Assembly (NCBI GenBank): GCA_017410745.1
Contig: JAFPPJ010000447.1
Span: 1-16,494 of the forward strand
Length of the DNA stretch: 16,494 nt
DNA from: Oscillospiraceae bacterium
GTDB taxonomy: Bacteria; Bacillota; Clostridia; Oscillospirales; Ruminococcaceae
Direction: 5' to 3'
Notes under the pieces: generated by a model
Seen by the model: only the letters and a program-made list of their open reading frames with translations
Told to the model about the DNA's origin: nothing
The model's database searches: none
Position numbers and translations under genes: made by a program
Part shown: piece after piece, positions 1 through 5,933 of the stretch
How positions within the stretch are numbered: the first letter of the stretch is position 1
Layout of the letters: each line of letters begins with the position of its first letter

Positions 1-604
1 CAGCCTGCGCCGATGCGCCGAAGATGTTGCCGAAAAGTCTGCCCGCAGAGGATACGCTGTCGTAGTGGCTGTCGGCGTAGTTGTCGTCGATGTAGGAGCG
101 GATGTCGTCCATCAGCTGTGCGCCGATCTCCACCGTGTCACGGTCAAATATGACAAGTATCACGTCCATGTCGGTGCCCGTCTCATCGAGGAAATCCACG
201 ATGGTCTCACGAGCCGCCTCAAGCGCCTGCCGCTTGGGGTAGCCGTATATGCCGGAGGATATCAGCGGGAATGCCACGGACTCACATCCCCTTTCCGCCG
301 CAAGCTCCAGCGAGCGCCGGTAGCAGGAGCACAGCAGCTCGCGCTCGCCGTGCCCGCCGCCCTGCCATACAGGACCTACGGTGTGTATGATGTATCTGCA
401 GGGCATATCATAGCCCTTTGTCACCTTTGCCTGTCCTGTCTTGCAGCCGCCGAGCAGCCTGCATTCGTGCAGCAGCTCCGGGCCTGCCGCACGGTGTATC
501 GCACCGTCCACACCTCCGCCGCCGAGCAGCGAGCTGTTGGCGGCGTTGACGATGGCATCCGCCTTTACCTTGGTTATGTCGTCGCGTATTATAGTAAACG
601 GCAT
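1..604 (-). CDS. Macro-domain protein (ADP-ribose / O-acetyl-ADP-ribose hydrolase-like), 3' end outside window
   Basis: The visible 201 codons translate as a macro domain, a fold that binds ADP-ribose and often hydrolyses O-acetyl-ADP-ribose or protein-linked ADP-ribose in the cytoplasm. Family signatures are in order: DDIT at residues 8-11, IVNAAN at 18-23, a GGGGVDGAIHRAAGP loop at about 28-42 (D33 aligns with the catalytic Asp of YmdB-type enzymes), and SSGIYGYP at 116-123. The start is the ATG at 602-604, preceded by GAGGAG. It lies only 4 nt after the stop of the upstream membrane-protein gene, so the ribosome site is inside that gene's last codons and the two are probably translationally coupled. 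The macro fold ends around residue 165. The reading frame continues into a C-terminal extension (residues 166 onward, acidic/aromatic, DDNYADSHYDS) that runs off the window, so this may be longer than a minimal macro protein. The family call is secure; the substrate is not known. Confidence 0.9.
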   Translation of the reverse strand, partial: MPFTIIRDDITKVKADAIVNAANSSLLGGGGVDGAIHRAAGPELLHECRLLGGCKTGQAKVTKGYDMPCRYIIHTVGPVWQGGGHGERELLCSCYRRSLELAAERGCESVAFPLISSGIYGYPKRQALEAARETIVDFLDETGTDMDVILVIFDRDTVEIGAQLMDDIRSYIDDNYADSHYDSVSSAGRLFGNIFGASAQA

Positions 605-608
605 GGTA

Positions 609-1646
609 TCACTCCTCTTTTATATTGCCGTCCGTGTCGAACCATATGCTCCTGTAGCTGCTGTCCCTGCCGTCTATGTGTACCCTGCTCCTGTCTATTA
701 CGCCCGACTCCGACGGGTATATCCCGATATACCGCGGCATATCGCCGTCAGGCTCCACAGACCAGTACCATACCCAGTTCTCATCCCTGACATCGGGCTC
801 ACCGAACTTCTCCACATAGTCAGATGGGCTTGACAGCTCCTTTACCGCACGCAGCGCCTCATCATAGGGTATCGGCTCGTTGACATTATTCCTGATATAT
901 GCATTGGAACGTATCACCACCGCATCCACCGGCTGCGGCGGCTCGATGAAGCAGTATATGTCCTTGTACGGGAAAAGCTCGCTGTTAAGGGGTCTTGAGT
1001 ATGCGAATGTCTCCTGTGAGAGTATGTTGAAGCCGGTGATGCCTATTTTTGACTCGTTCGCGCTCCGAAAGCACCCCGAGCAGTATATGTAGTAGTATCT
1101 CCCGTCCATGATGATGTCCGCACTGCAGGAGAAGGTCTCTTCCTCGCCGTTGCCGCTGCTCGCACCGCTGCTGATGTCGAACTCCTGTGCGGCAAGCCCC
1201 TTTGGATACTTCTCAAGGAAGCTGTCTATATCGTCTCTGAGCGCACCGCCCTGATCTGCCTGTGCAAAGGATGCGTACAGCCCGTCCGCATCTCCCGCCT
1301 CTGCCATCCTCAGCATCTCCTCGATGCTTTCCTTGCGCGGCTCACCGAGGACATATTCATTCTTCCACCTGTCGGTGAAGTTTTTGTAGCCCGCCCGCTT
1401 TATGGCAAGTCCCGTGTTTTTCACAAGTATAGCCCCGCCCGTGAATACGGGCGCTGCGAGCAGAAGTACGCACCCGACCGTCATGAGTATCTGAGCCGTG
1501 TCACGGGTCATGCCCTGTGCCTTGCGCTTCTTGTCCCTGCGCACAGTGAGTATCGTCAGTATGATGCCGCCTATGAGCGACCCGAGAAGTGCGAGTATGA
1601 TAAGCAGTATTATCACGAGCAGCCCGAGTGAGAGTGCAACCTGCAT
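609..1646 (-). CDS. Hypothetical protein with two N-terminal transmembrane segments and a soluble C-terminal domain
   Basis: This 345-residue protein is not recognised. Residues about 4-35 are a long, very hydrophobic Leu/Ile stretch. A basic linker follows (RRDKKRK, 36-42), then a second hydrophobic segment at about 52-76. The remaining roughly 265 residues are hydrophilic, with many Glu, Asp, Tyr and Ser, and could face the cytoplasm or the outside. The basic loop between the two helices suggests both ends are outside, by the positive-inside rule. The ATG at 1644-1646 has a GGAGG 5-6 nt upstream. The gene sits 70 bp downstream of the EF-G-like gene, after a hairpin, and 4 nt upstream of the macro-domain gene, so it is probably the middle cistron of a three-gene transcript. 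No catalytic motif, Cys cluster or known repeat is visible. Confidence 0.8.
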   Translation of the reverse strand: MQVALSLGLLVIILLIILALLGSLIGGIILTILTVRRDKKRKAQGMTRDTAQILMTVGCVLLLAAPVFTGGAILVKNTGLAIKRAGYKNFTDRWKNEYVLGEPRKESIEEMLRMAEAGDADGLYASFAQADQGGALRDDIDSFLEKYPKGLAAQEFDISSGASSGNGEEETFSCSADIIMDGRYYYIYCSGCFRSANESKIGITGFNILSQETFAYSRPLNSELFPYKDIYCFIEPPQPVDAVVIRSNAYIRNNVNEPIPYDEALRAVKELSSPSDYVEKFGEPDVRDENWVWYWSVEPDGDMPRYIGIYPSESGVIDRSRVHIDGRDSSYRSIWFDTDGNIKEE

Positions 1647-1664
1647 ATGTCCTCCATATCCAAA

Positions 1665-1693
1665 GCTGACCCCGGGGCGAGCCCGAGGTCAGC
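1665..1693 (-). terminator. Hairpin between the EF-G-like gene and the membrane-protein gene (weak or partial terminator)
   Basis: Arms of 12 bp at 1665-1676 and 1682-1693 flank a 5-nt loop. In minus-strand RNA the only non-Watson-Crick position becomes a G-U pair, whereas plus-strand RNA would have a C-A mismatch, which fits transcription from the minus strand. Only three U residues follow the stem. It may therefore be a partial terminator or an mRNA-processing or stability hairpin that sets the ratio between the EF-G-like gene and the two genes behind it. Confidence 0.55.
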
Positions 1694-1716
1694 GCATAGA
1701 TCATTTAAAAATGTTG

Positions 1717-3792
1717 TCAGTCGGCATTGAGCGAAACGATAACTTCACTTACCAGATTGGAGGGAAGCTGCTCGTATCTTACGAAGTCATACTCAAATGT
1801 GCCCATGCCTCTTGTTATCTGGCGGAGCTGTGTGGTGAAGGTCTCCATCTCTCTCTCGGGAACTTCTGCCTCGATGATGGTCATGCCCTTCTCCTCGGCG
1901 GGATTCATGCCGAGCACACGGCCGCGTCTCTTGTTGAGGTCGCCCATGACATCGCCCGTGTTGTCGTTGGGCAGAGTCACCTTCAGCGAGCCGATGGGCT
2001 CGAGTATGGTGGGATCGGCCTGCTTCATGCCCTCCTTGAAGGCAATGTTTGCAGCGGTCTTGAACGCCATTTCGGAGGAGTCAACGGGATGATAGGAGCC
2101 GTCAACGAGTATAGCCTTAACGCCTACAACGGGGCAGCCTGCGAGTATGCCCTTAGCCATGGAGTCCTGGAGGCCCTTTTCAACTGCGGGGAAGAAGTTC
2201 TTGGGAACTGCGCCGCCGAATACTCTTTCCTCGAATACCAGCTCATCGGATACGCAGGGCTCGAACTCTATCCATACATCACCGTACTGACCGTGACCGC
2301 CGGACTGCTTCTTGTGCTTGCCCTGTACCTTGACCTTCTTGCGGATGGTCTCACGGTAAGCTATCTTTCTGGGTGCAACTGTTATATCAGAGCCGAACTT
2401 GCTCTTGAGCTTGGCAGCAGCCACTTCAAGATGCTGCTCGCCGAGACCTGCGAGAACGAATTCGCCTGTCTGTGTGTCCTGATAGAACTCGATAGAGGGG
2501 TCTTCCTCCATGATGCGTGCGAAGCCTGTGCTGATCTTGGCTTCATCGCCCTGTGCCTTAGCCTTTACAGCTACCTTGTAGCAGGGCTTGGGGAAGGTGA
2601 TCTTCTCGAAGGAGTATACATCGCCGCCGCAGAGGGTGTCGTTGGTCTGTGCGTTGATCTTCACAGCAACTACTATGTCACCGGCATTTGCCTTGGTGAG
2701 CTCTATCTGCTTCTTGCCGCAGAGTGTGTATATCTTGCCTATCTTCTCGGTCTCGCCGGTGGTGGCGTTCTTATACTCGGAGTTGGGCTGGAATGTGCCG
2801 GAAACTACCTTGATGAAGCTCATCTTGCCAACGAAGGGGTCGGCAACGGTCTTGAACACGAACGCACCTGTGGGAGCGGTATCGTCTACGGGCACCTCTA
2901 TGATGTCATCGCCCTTGTATGCGGTGACAGGCTTGGTGTCTGCGGGTGAGGGGAGAAGCAGAGCTATCTCCTTGAGGAGCATGTCTATGCCGCCCATAGT
3001 GATGTCGGAGCAGCAGATAACGGGTGTGATTATACCGTTGTTCATGCCGTCGTGCAGACCCTTTACAAGCTCCTTCTGAGTGAACTGCTCGCCCTCAAAG
3101 AACTTCTCCATGAGCTCCTCGTCTGTCTCTGCAACAGCCTCGGAGAATGCAGCTACCAGACCGTCGATACGGTATTCGAGCTTGTCGGATATATCGGATG
3201 TGGGCATCTCTGTCTCGGTGACATTGCCCTTCTCATCATACTTGTAGCACTTCATCTCAATGAGGTTGAGATAGGATACTACCTGTCTGTTGTTGATAAC
3301 GGGAACTATAACGGGGCACACGGTAGGGCCGAACTCGGTCTTGAGCTCTGTGAGCACGTTATAGAAGTTGGCATCGGGGTCATCGACCTTGGTGACTACG
3401 AACAGCTTGGCCTTGCCCATCTGCTCTGCAGCCTTGTATGCCTTCTTGGTGCCGACCTTAACGCCGGATTTGCCCGATACTGTGATAAGTACGGTGTCCG
3501 ATGCGTATACAGCCTCACGCATATCAGCCTCGAAATCGAAAAGTCCGGGAGCGTCAAGGAGGTTGAGCTTGAGCCCGTTGTATTCTACGCAGGCAAGAGC
3601 AGTGCTCAGCGATGCCTTGCGCTTTATCTCCTCAGGATCATAGTCGCATACCGTGTTGCCGTCAGCAGTCTTACCGAGCCTGTCAGATGCGCCAGCCTTG
3701 AATATCAGCGCTTCTGCGAGCGTGGTCTTACCGGATCCGCTGTGACCTGCAATGGCAATGTTCCTTATGTCCGCCGCTTTATAATCTTTCAT
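1717..3792 (-). CDS. EF-G-2-type translation factor GTPase (elongation factor G paralogue)
   Basis: This 691-residue protein has the five-domain layout and length of elongation factor G, the GTPase that drives ribosomal translocation. The G motifs differ from those of canonical EF-G. G1 is GHSGSGKTT (16-24) instead of GHIDAGKTT; G3 is DAPG followed by Leu (80-84) instead of DTPGH, so the catalytic His is absent; G4 is TKVD (134-137) instead of NKMD. From memory, EF-G-2 proteins such as that of Thermus share DAPG, TKLD and the lack of this His, so I assign it to that group rather than to the essential FusA. The domain IV signature region (RETIRKKVKVQGKHKKQSGG, about 484-503) and the C-terminal domain V are present. 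The start codon has AAAGGAG about 10 nt upstream. A good promoter lies about 190 bp upstream. The cellular role (translation under stress, ribosome recycling or other) cannot be read from sequence. Confidence 0.88.
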   Translation of the reverse strand: MKDYKAADIRNIAIAGHSGSGKTTLAEALIFKAGASDRLGKTADGNTVCDYDPEEIKRKASLSTALACVEYNGLKLNLLDAPGLFDFEADMREAVYASDTVLITVSGKSGVKVGTKKAYKAAEQMGKAKLFVVTKVDDPDANFYNVLTELKTEFGPTVCPVIVPVINNRQVVSYLNLIEMKCYKYDEKGNVTETEMPTSDISDKLEYRIDGLVAAFSEAVAETDEELMEKFFEGEQFTQKELVKGLHDGMNNGIITPVICCSDITMGGIDMLLKEIALLLPSPADTKPVTAYKGDDIIEVPVDDTAPTGAFVFKTVADPFVGKMSFIKVVSGTFQPNSEYKNATTGETEKIGKIYTLCGKKQIELTKANAGDIVVAVKINAQTNDTLCGGDVYSFEKITFPKPCYKVAVKAKAQGDEAKISTGFARIMEEDPSIEFYQDTQTGEFVLAGLGEQHLEVAAAKLKSKFGSDITVAPRKIAYRETIRKKVKVQGKHKKQSGGHGQYGDVWIEFEPCVSDELVFEERVFGGAVPKNFFPAVEKGLQDSMAKGILAGCPVVGVKAILVDGSYHPVDSSEMAFKTAANIAFKEGMKQADPTILEPIGSLKVTLPNDNTGDVMGDLNKRRGRVLGMNPAEEKGMTIIEAEVPEREMETFTTQLRQITRGMGTFEYDFVRYEQLPSNLVSEVIVSLNAD

Positions 3793-3822
3793 TTTCCCGA
3801 CACTCCTTTATATTTTGGGTTT

Positions 3823-3933
3823 ATCTGCTTCATGGGAACTTGTTTTAAGCAGATTGTATCGTGCAAAAGGAGAACCGCATATACGGTATCCGCTCTCAAA
3901 ACATCCTGTGATCTCATGTCCCCTGCGGGACAT
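3823..3933 (-). promoter_or_regulatory. 5' leader structures of the EF-G-like gene
   Basis: The predicted transcript has about 180 nt of untranslated leader. It holds two inverted repeats: a compact perfect 7-bp hairpin (ATGTCCC/GGGACAT, 3916-3933, loop CTGC) and a perfect 8-bp repeat (ATCTGCTT/AAGCAGAT, arms 3823-3830 and 3847-3854, 16-nt loop) that ends about 16 nt upstream of the Shine-Dalgarno sequence. Neither is followed by a U-tract, so they are not terminators. No known riboswitch core was recognised. Apart from the promoter and the glyA terminators, nothing else is seen between 3793 and 4162. Confidence 0.4.
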
Positions 3934-3979
3934 AAAAAGCAATGAAGTTATGGTTTTACAGTCAACATGAACATTATAC

Positions 3980-4008
3980 ATTATATTAACATAATTTGCA
4001 ATACTCAA
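3980..4008 (-). promoter_or_regulatory. Sigma-A promoter for the EF-G-like gene
   Basis: On the minus strand TTGAGT (4003-4008) is separated by exactly 17 bp from a perfect TATAAT (3980-3985). A second overlapping TATAAT lies at 3973-3978. The predicted start is near 3973, giving a leader of about 180 nt. The promoter lies downstream of both glyA terminators, so the EF-G-like gene is a separate unit from glyA. Confidence 0.7.
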
Positions 4009-4067
4009 ACGCCAAAATGTACATATAGGAGAAAAAGAGACTGCCCGCTTTGTAAATATTGCACAAC

Positions 4068-4120
4068 AAAAAATGCCGCCGCCGGACAGTTGTCAGTGGC
4101 AGACAGTGTCGGCGCGGCAT
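4068..4120 (-). terminator. Second (distal) glyA terminator
   Basis: On the minus strand a stem begins with ATGCCGC and closes with GCGGCAT (arms about 4107-4120 and 4073-4088, with two single-base bulges) and is followed at once by six U residues. An inner TGTC/GACA pairing can extend it. It lies directly behind the first glyA terminator and acts as a back-up that isolates the downstream EF-G-like promoter. Confidence 0.75.
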
Positions 4121-4153
4121 ACAAAAAGAGGACGTGCCTTCAGGCACGCCCCC
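4121..4153 (-). terminator. First glyA terminator
   Basis: Read on the minus strand, a 9-bp stem (arms 4143-4151 and 4130-4138, one G-U pair, tetraloop TGAA) is followed by CTCTTTTT, a classic intrinsic terminator about 12 nt after the glyA stop codon. Confidence 0.88.
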
Positions 4154-4162
4154 GTAGGTGCA

Positions 4163-5416
4163 TTATTCGTAGAGGGGATGCTTCTTGCAGATAGCTGTAA
4201 CGCCCTCTCTGATAGTCTCCTTGTTAGCCTCGAAATCCTTGGCAGCAAGGCACATGAACTCAGCGATCTGAGCCATATCGGAGGTGTCAAGACCTCTTGT
4301 GGTGACTGCGGGAGTACCAACTCTTACGCCGCTCGTAACGAAGGGCTTTTCGGGATCGTTGGGGATAGCGTTCTTGTTGACGGTGATATATACCTCGTCA
4401 AGACGATGCTCGAACTCCTTGCCTGTGATGTGGAAGGGACGGAGGTCAACGAGCATGAGGTGGTTGTCGGTGCCGCCCGATACAAGGTCAAAGCCCTTTG
4501 AGAGGAGACCGTCAGCCAGTGCCTTGGCATTGGCAACGATGTTCTTGCCGTACTGTGCAAACTCGGGCTTGAGTGCTTCACCGAAGCATACAGCCTTGCC
4601 TGCGATAACGTGCATGAGAGGGCCGCCCTGTGTGCCGGGGAATATAGCGGAGTTTATCTTCTTTGCGAGGGCCTCGTCATTGGTGAGGATAAGACCGCCT
4701 CTGGGGCCTCTGAGAGTCTTGTGAGTGGTGGTAGTGGTGATGTCTGCATAGGGAACGGGGGACATATGCACGCCTGCAGCAACAAGACCTGCGATATGAG
4801 CCATATCCACCATGAGATAAGCCTCAACGGACTTTGCTATCTCGGAGAGACGCTTGAAGTCAATTGCTCTGGGATATGCGGATGCACCTGCTACGATGAG
4901 CTTGGGACGGACTTCCTTAGCCTGCTTCTCGAGTGCGTCGTAGTCGATGAAGCCGTTGTCGTCAACGCCGTAAGGAACGAAGTTGAAGTACTTGCCGGAG
5001 ATATTTACCTTGGAGCCGTGTGTGAGATGGCCGCCGTTGTCAAGGCTCATGCCCATAACTGTATCGCCGGGCTGGAGAAGTGCGAAGTATACAGCAGTAT
5101 TTGCCTGTGCGCCGGAGTGGGGCTGTACATTGGCATATGCTGCACCGAACAGCTTCTTTGCTCTCTCTATCGCGATGGTCTCAACTATATCCACATCCTC
5201 GCAGCCGCCGTAGTAGCGCTTGCCGGGATAACCCTCTGCGTACTTGTTGGTGAGAACGCTGCCCATAGCTGCCATAACTGCGGGAGATACGATGTTCTCG
5301 CTGGCGATGAGCTCAAGGTTGCGCTTCTGTCTTGCAAGCTCGAGTGCCATTGCTTCGCCGACTTCCTTGTCAGCGGCAGTGACAAAGCCGATGCTGTCCA
5401 TGATGTTTTCGTACAT
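4163..5416 (-). CDS. glyA: Serine hydroxymethyltransferase
   Basis: GlyA converts serine and tetrahydrofolate to glycine and 5,10-methylene-tetrahydrofolate in the cytoplasm, using pyridoxal phosphate; it is the main source of one-carbon units for purines and thymidylate. The 417-residue length is normal for bacterial SHMT. Hallmarks are LIASENIVS (36-44), TNKYAEGYPGKRYYGG (56-71), the cofactor-binding DMAHIAG (204-210, D204 and H207), and the Schiff-base lysine K233 in TTTTHKTLRGPRGG (228-241). C-terminal folate-site motifs such as GTQGGPLMH and SGVRVGTPAVTTRG are intact. AAAGGAG (5425-5431) is well spaced from the ATG. It is monocistronic: it has its own promoter and two terminators, and it diverges from rny. 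Confidence 0.97.
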   Translation of the reverse strand: MYENIMDSIGFVTAADKEVGEAMALELARQKRNLELIASENIVSPAVMAAMGSVLTNKYAEGYPGKRYYGGCEDVDIVETIAIERAKKLFGAAYANVQPHSGAQANTAVYFALLQPGDTVMGMSLDNGGHLTHGSKVNISGKYFNFVPYGVDDNGFIDYDALEKQAKEVRPKLIVAGASAYPRAIDFKRLSEIAKSVEAYLMVDMAHIAGLVAAGVHMSPVPYADITTTTTHKTLRGPRGGLILTNDEALAKKINSAIFPGTQGGPLMHVIAGKAVCFGEALKPEFAQYGKNIVANAKALADGLLSKGFDLVSGGTDNHLMLVDLRPFHITGKEFEHRLDEVYITVNKNAIPNDPEKPFVTSGVRVGTPAVTTRGLDTSDMAQIAEFMCLAAKDFEANKETIREGVTAICKKHPLYE

Positions 5417-5460
5417 ATTATCTGCTCCTTTGCGTGAGATTTTGTAGAACTGTATCTCCC

Positions 5461-5489
5461 ATTATAACACAGACCAAATGAAATTTCAA
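5461..5489 (-). promoter_or_regulatory. glyA sigma-A promoter
   Basis: TTGAAA (5484-5489, minus strand) and a perfect TATAAT (5461-5466) are separated by exactly 17 bp. The leader to the glyA ATG is only about 40 nt, leaving no room for a riboswitch. Confidence 0.8.
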
Positions 5490-5539
5490 TAGGATATGCC
5501 AAAATAATGTGAATGTCACCGGATACAAGATACCAAGTT

Positions 5540-5575
5540 TGAAAATTTTGTGTGAAAATTCTGTGAATTGCAATT
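5540..5575. repeat. Tandem 13-bp AT-rich repeat and palindrome between the divergent glyA and rny promoters
   Basis: TGAAAATTTTGTG (5540-5552) is followed immediately by TGAAAATTCTGTG (5553-5565), one mismatch in 13, and then by the perfect palindrome AATTGCAATT (5566-5575). The block ends 6 bp before the rny -35 box, where an UP element or an activator site would sit. Confidence 0.5.
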
Positions 5576-5581
5576 ATCATC

Positions 5582-5610
5582 TTGACAAGCGGAGAAAATG
5601 ATATTATAAT
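5582..5610 (+). promoter_or_regulatory. rny promoter, perfect sigma-A consensus
   Basis: TTGACA (5582-5587), a 17-bp spacer and TATAAT (5605-5610) match the consensus at every position. The predicted start is near 5617, leaving about 317 nt before the rny ATG. Confidence 0.88.
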
Positions 5611-5616
5611 AGGAGT

Positions 5617-5933
5617 GTGATAGATGCATCCCCTGGGTGATAGCACCATGGAATGTAGATATATGACCGTATCGGTCTCACATCATCGCTTTATCTGCCT
5701 TAGCAGGCAGTTTGTACAATACATACATCTGTTGAGTTTTACCGTCTGCGGTGCGTCCGCGGCGTTTGATGATATGGGAGATGCCGCCCTTTTGCGGGGG
5801 CGGAGGCTGTATTGTGCCCTTTTTAAGGGCTTTCGTTTGTTGTATGCACGAGCATGCACCTGCGCATCTGTTAAAACTTAATATGTTGTTGTGCTGTACC
5901 TCCGGCGATAATCAATACAAGGAGGTATTGTCA
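5617..5933 (+). promoter_or_regulatory. Long structured 5' leader of rny with alternative pairings over the ribosome-binding site
   Basis: No protein family is recognised here, but base-paired elements are dense. There are hairpins GACCG/CGGTC (5665-5677) and CTGCCT/AGGCAG (5695-5710); a 10-bp long-range stem joining 5714-5723 to 5808-5817; inside it CCGCCC/GGGCGG (5784-5803); then GCCCTT/AAGGGC (5816-5830) followed by a T-rich stretch. Near the start codon, TACCTCC (5897-5903) is fully complementary to GGAGGTA (5921-5927), which contains the Shine-Dalgarno sequence. A competing stem CAATAC/GTATTG (5913-5918 with 5925-5930) instead leaves AAGGAG exposed in a six-base loop. This is the layout of a translational switch. 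I cannot match it to a known riboswitch class. Structures were found by eye; no energies were computed. Confidence 0.5.

Noticed and set aside
1694..1730. Separate promoter for the two-TM protein gene (CTGACA with a TATGCG-like -10)
   Set aside because: The -10 match is poor and the start would fall inside the hairpin; co-transcription with the EF-G-like gene is simpler.
1498..2949. 483-codon plus-strand open frame opposite the EF-G-like gene
   Set aside because: It is an antisense shadow of a conserved gene, with skewed Leu/Gly/Cys/Tyr-rich composition and no family signature.
3793..3979. Known riboswitch in the EF-G-like gene leader
   Set aside because: Only two simple hairpins are seen; no conserved riboswitch core or U-tract was recognised.
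5624..5881. 85-codon open frame inside the rny leader (starts MHPLGDSTMECR)
   Set aside because: Its only ribosome-site-like GGAG lies upstream of or at the predicted transcript start, composition is not protein-like, and the stretch is better explained as structured RNA.
5751..5933. N-terminal extension of RNase Y to 5751
   Set aside because: It has no ribosome site, and RNase Y proteins start with the membrane helix. The ATG at 5934 has GGAGG at good spacing.
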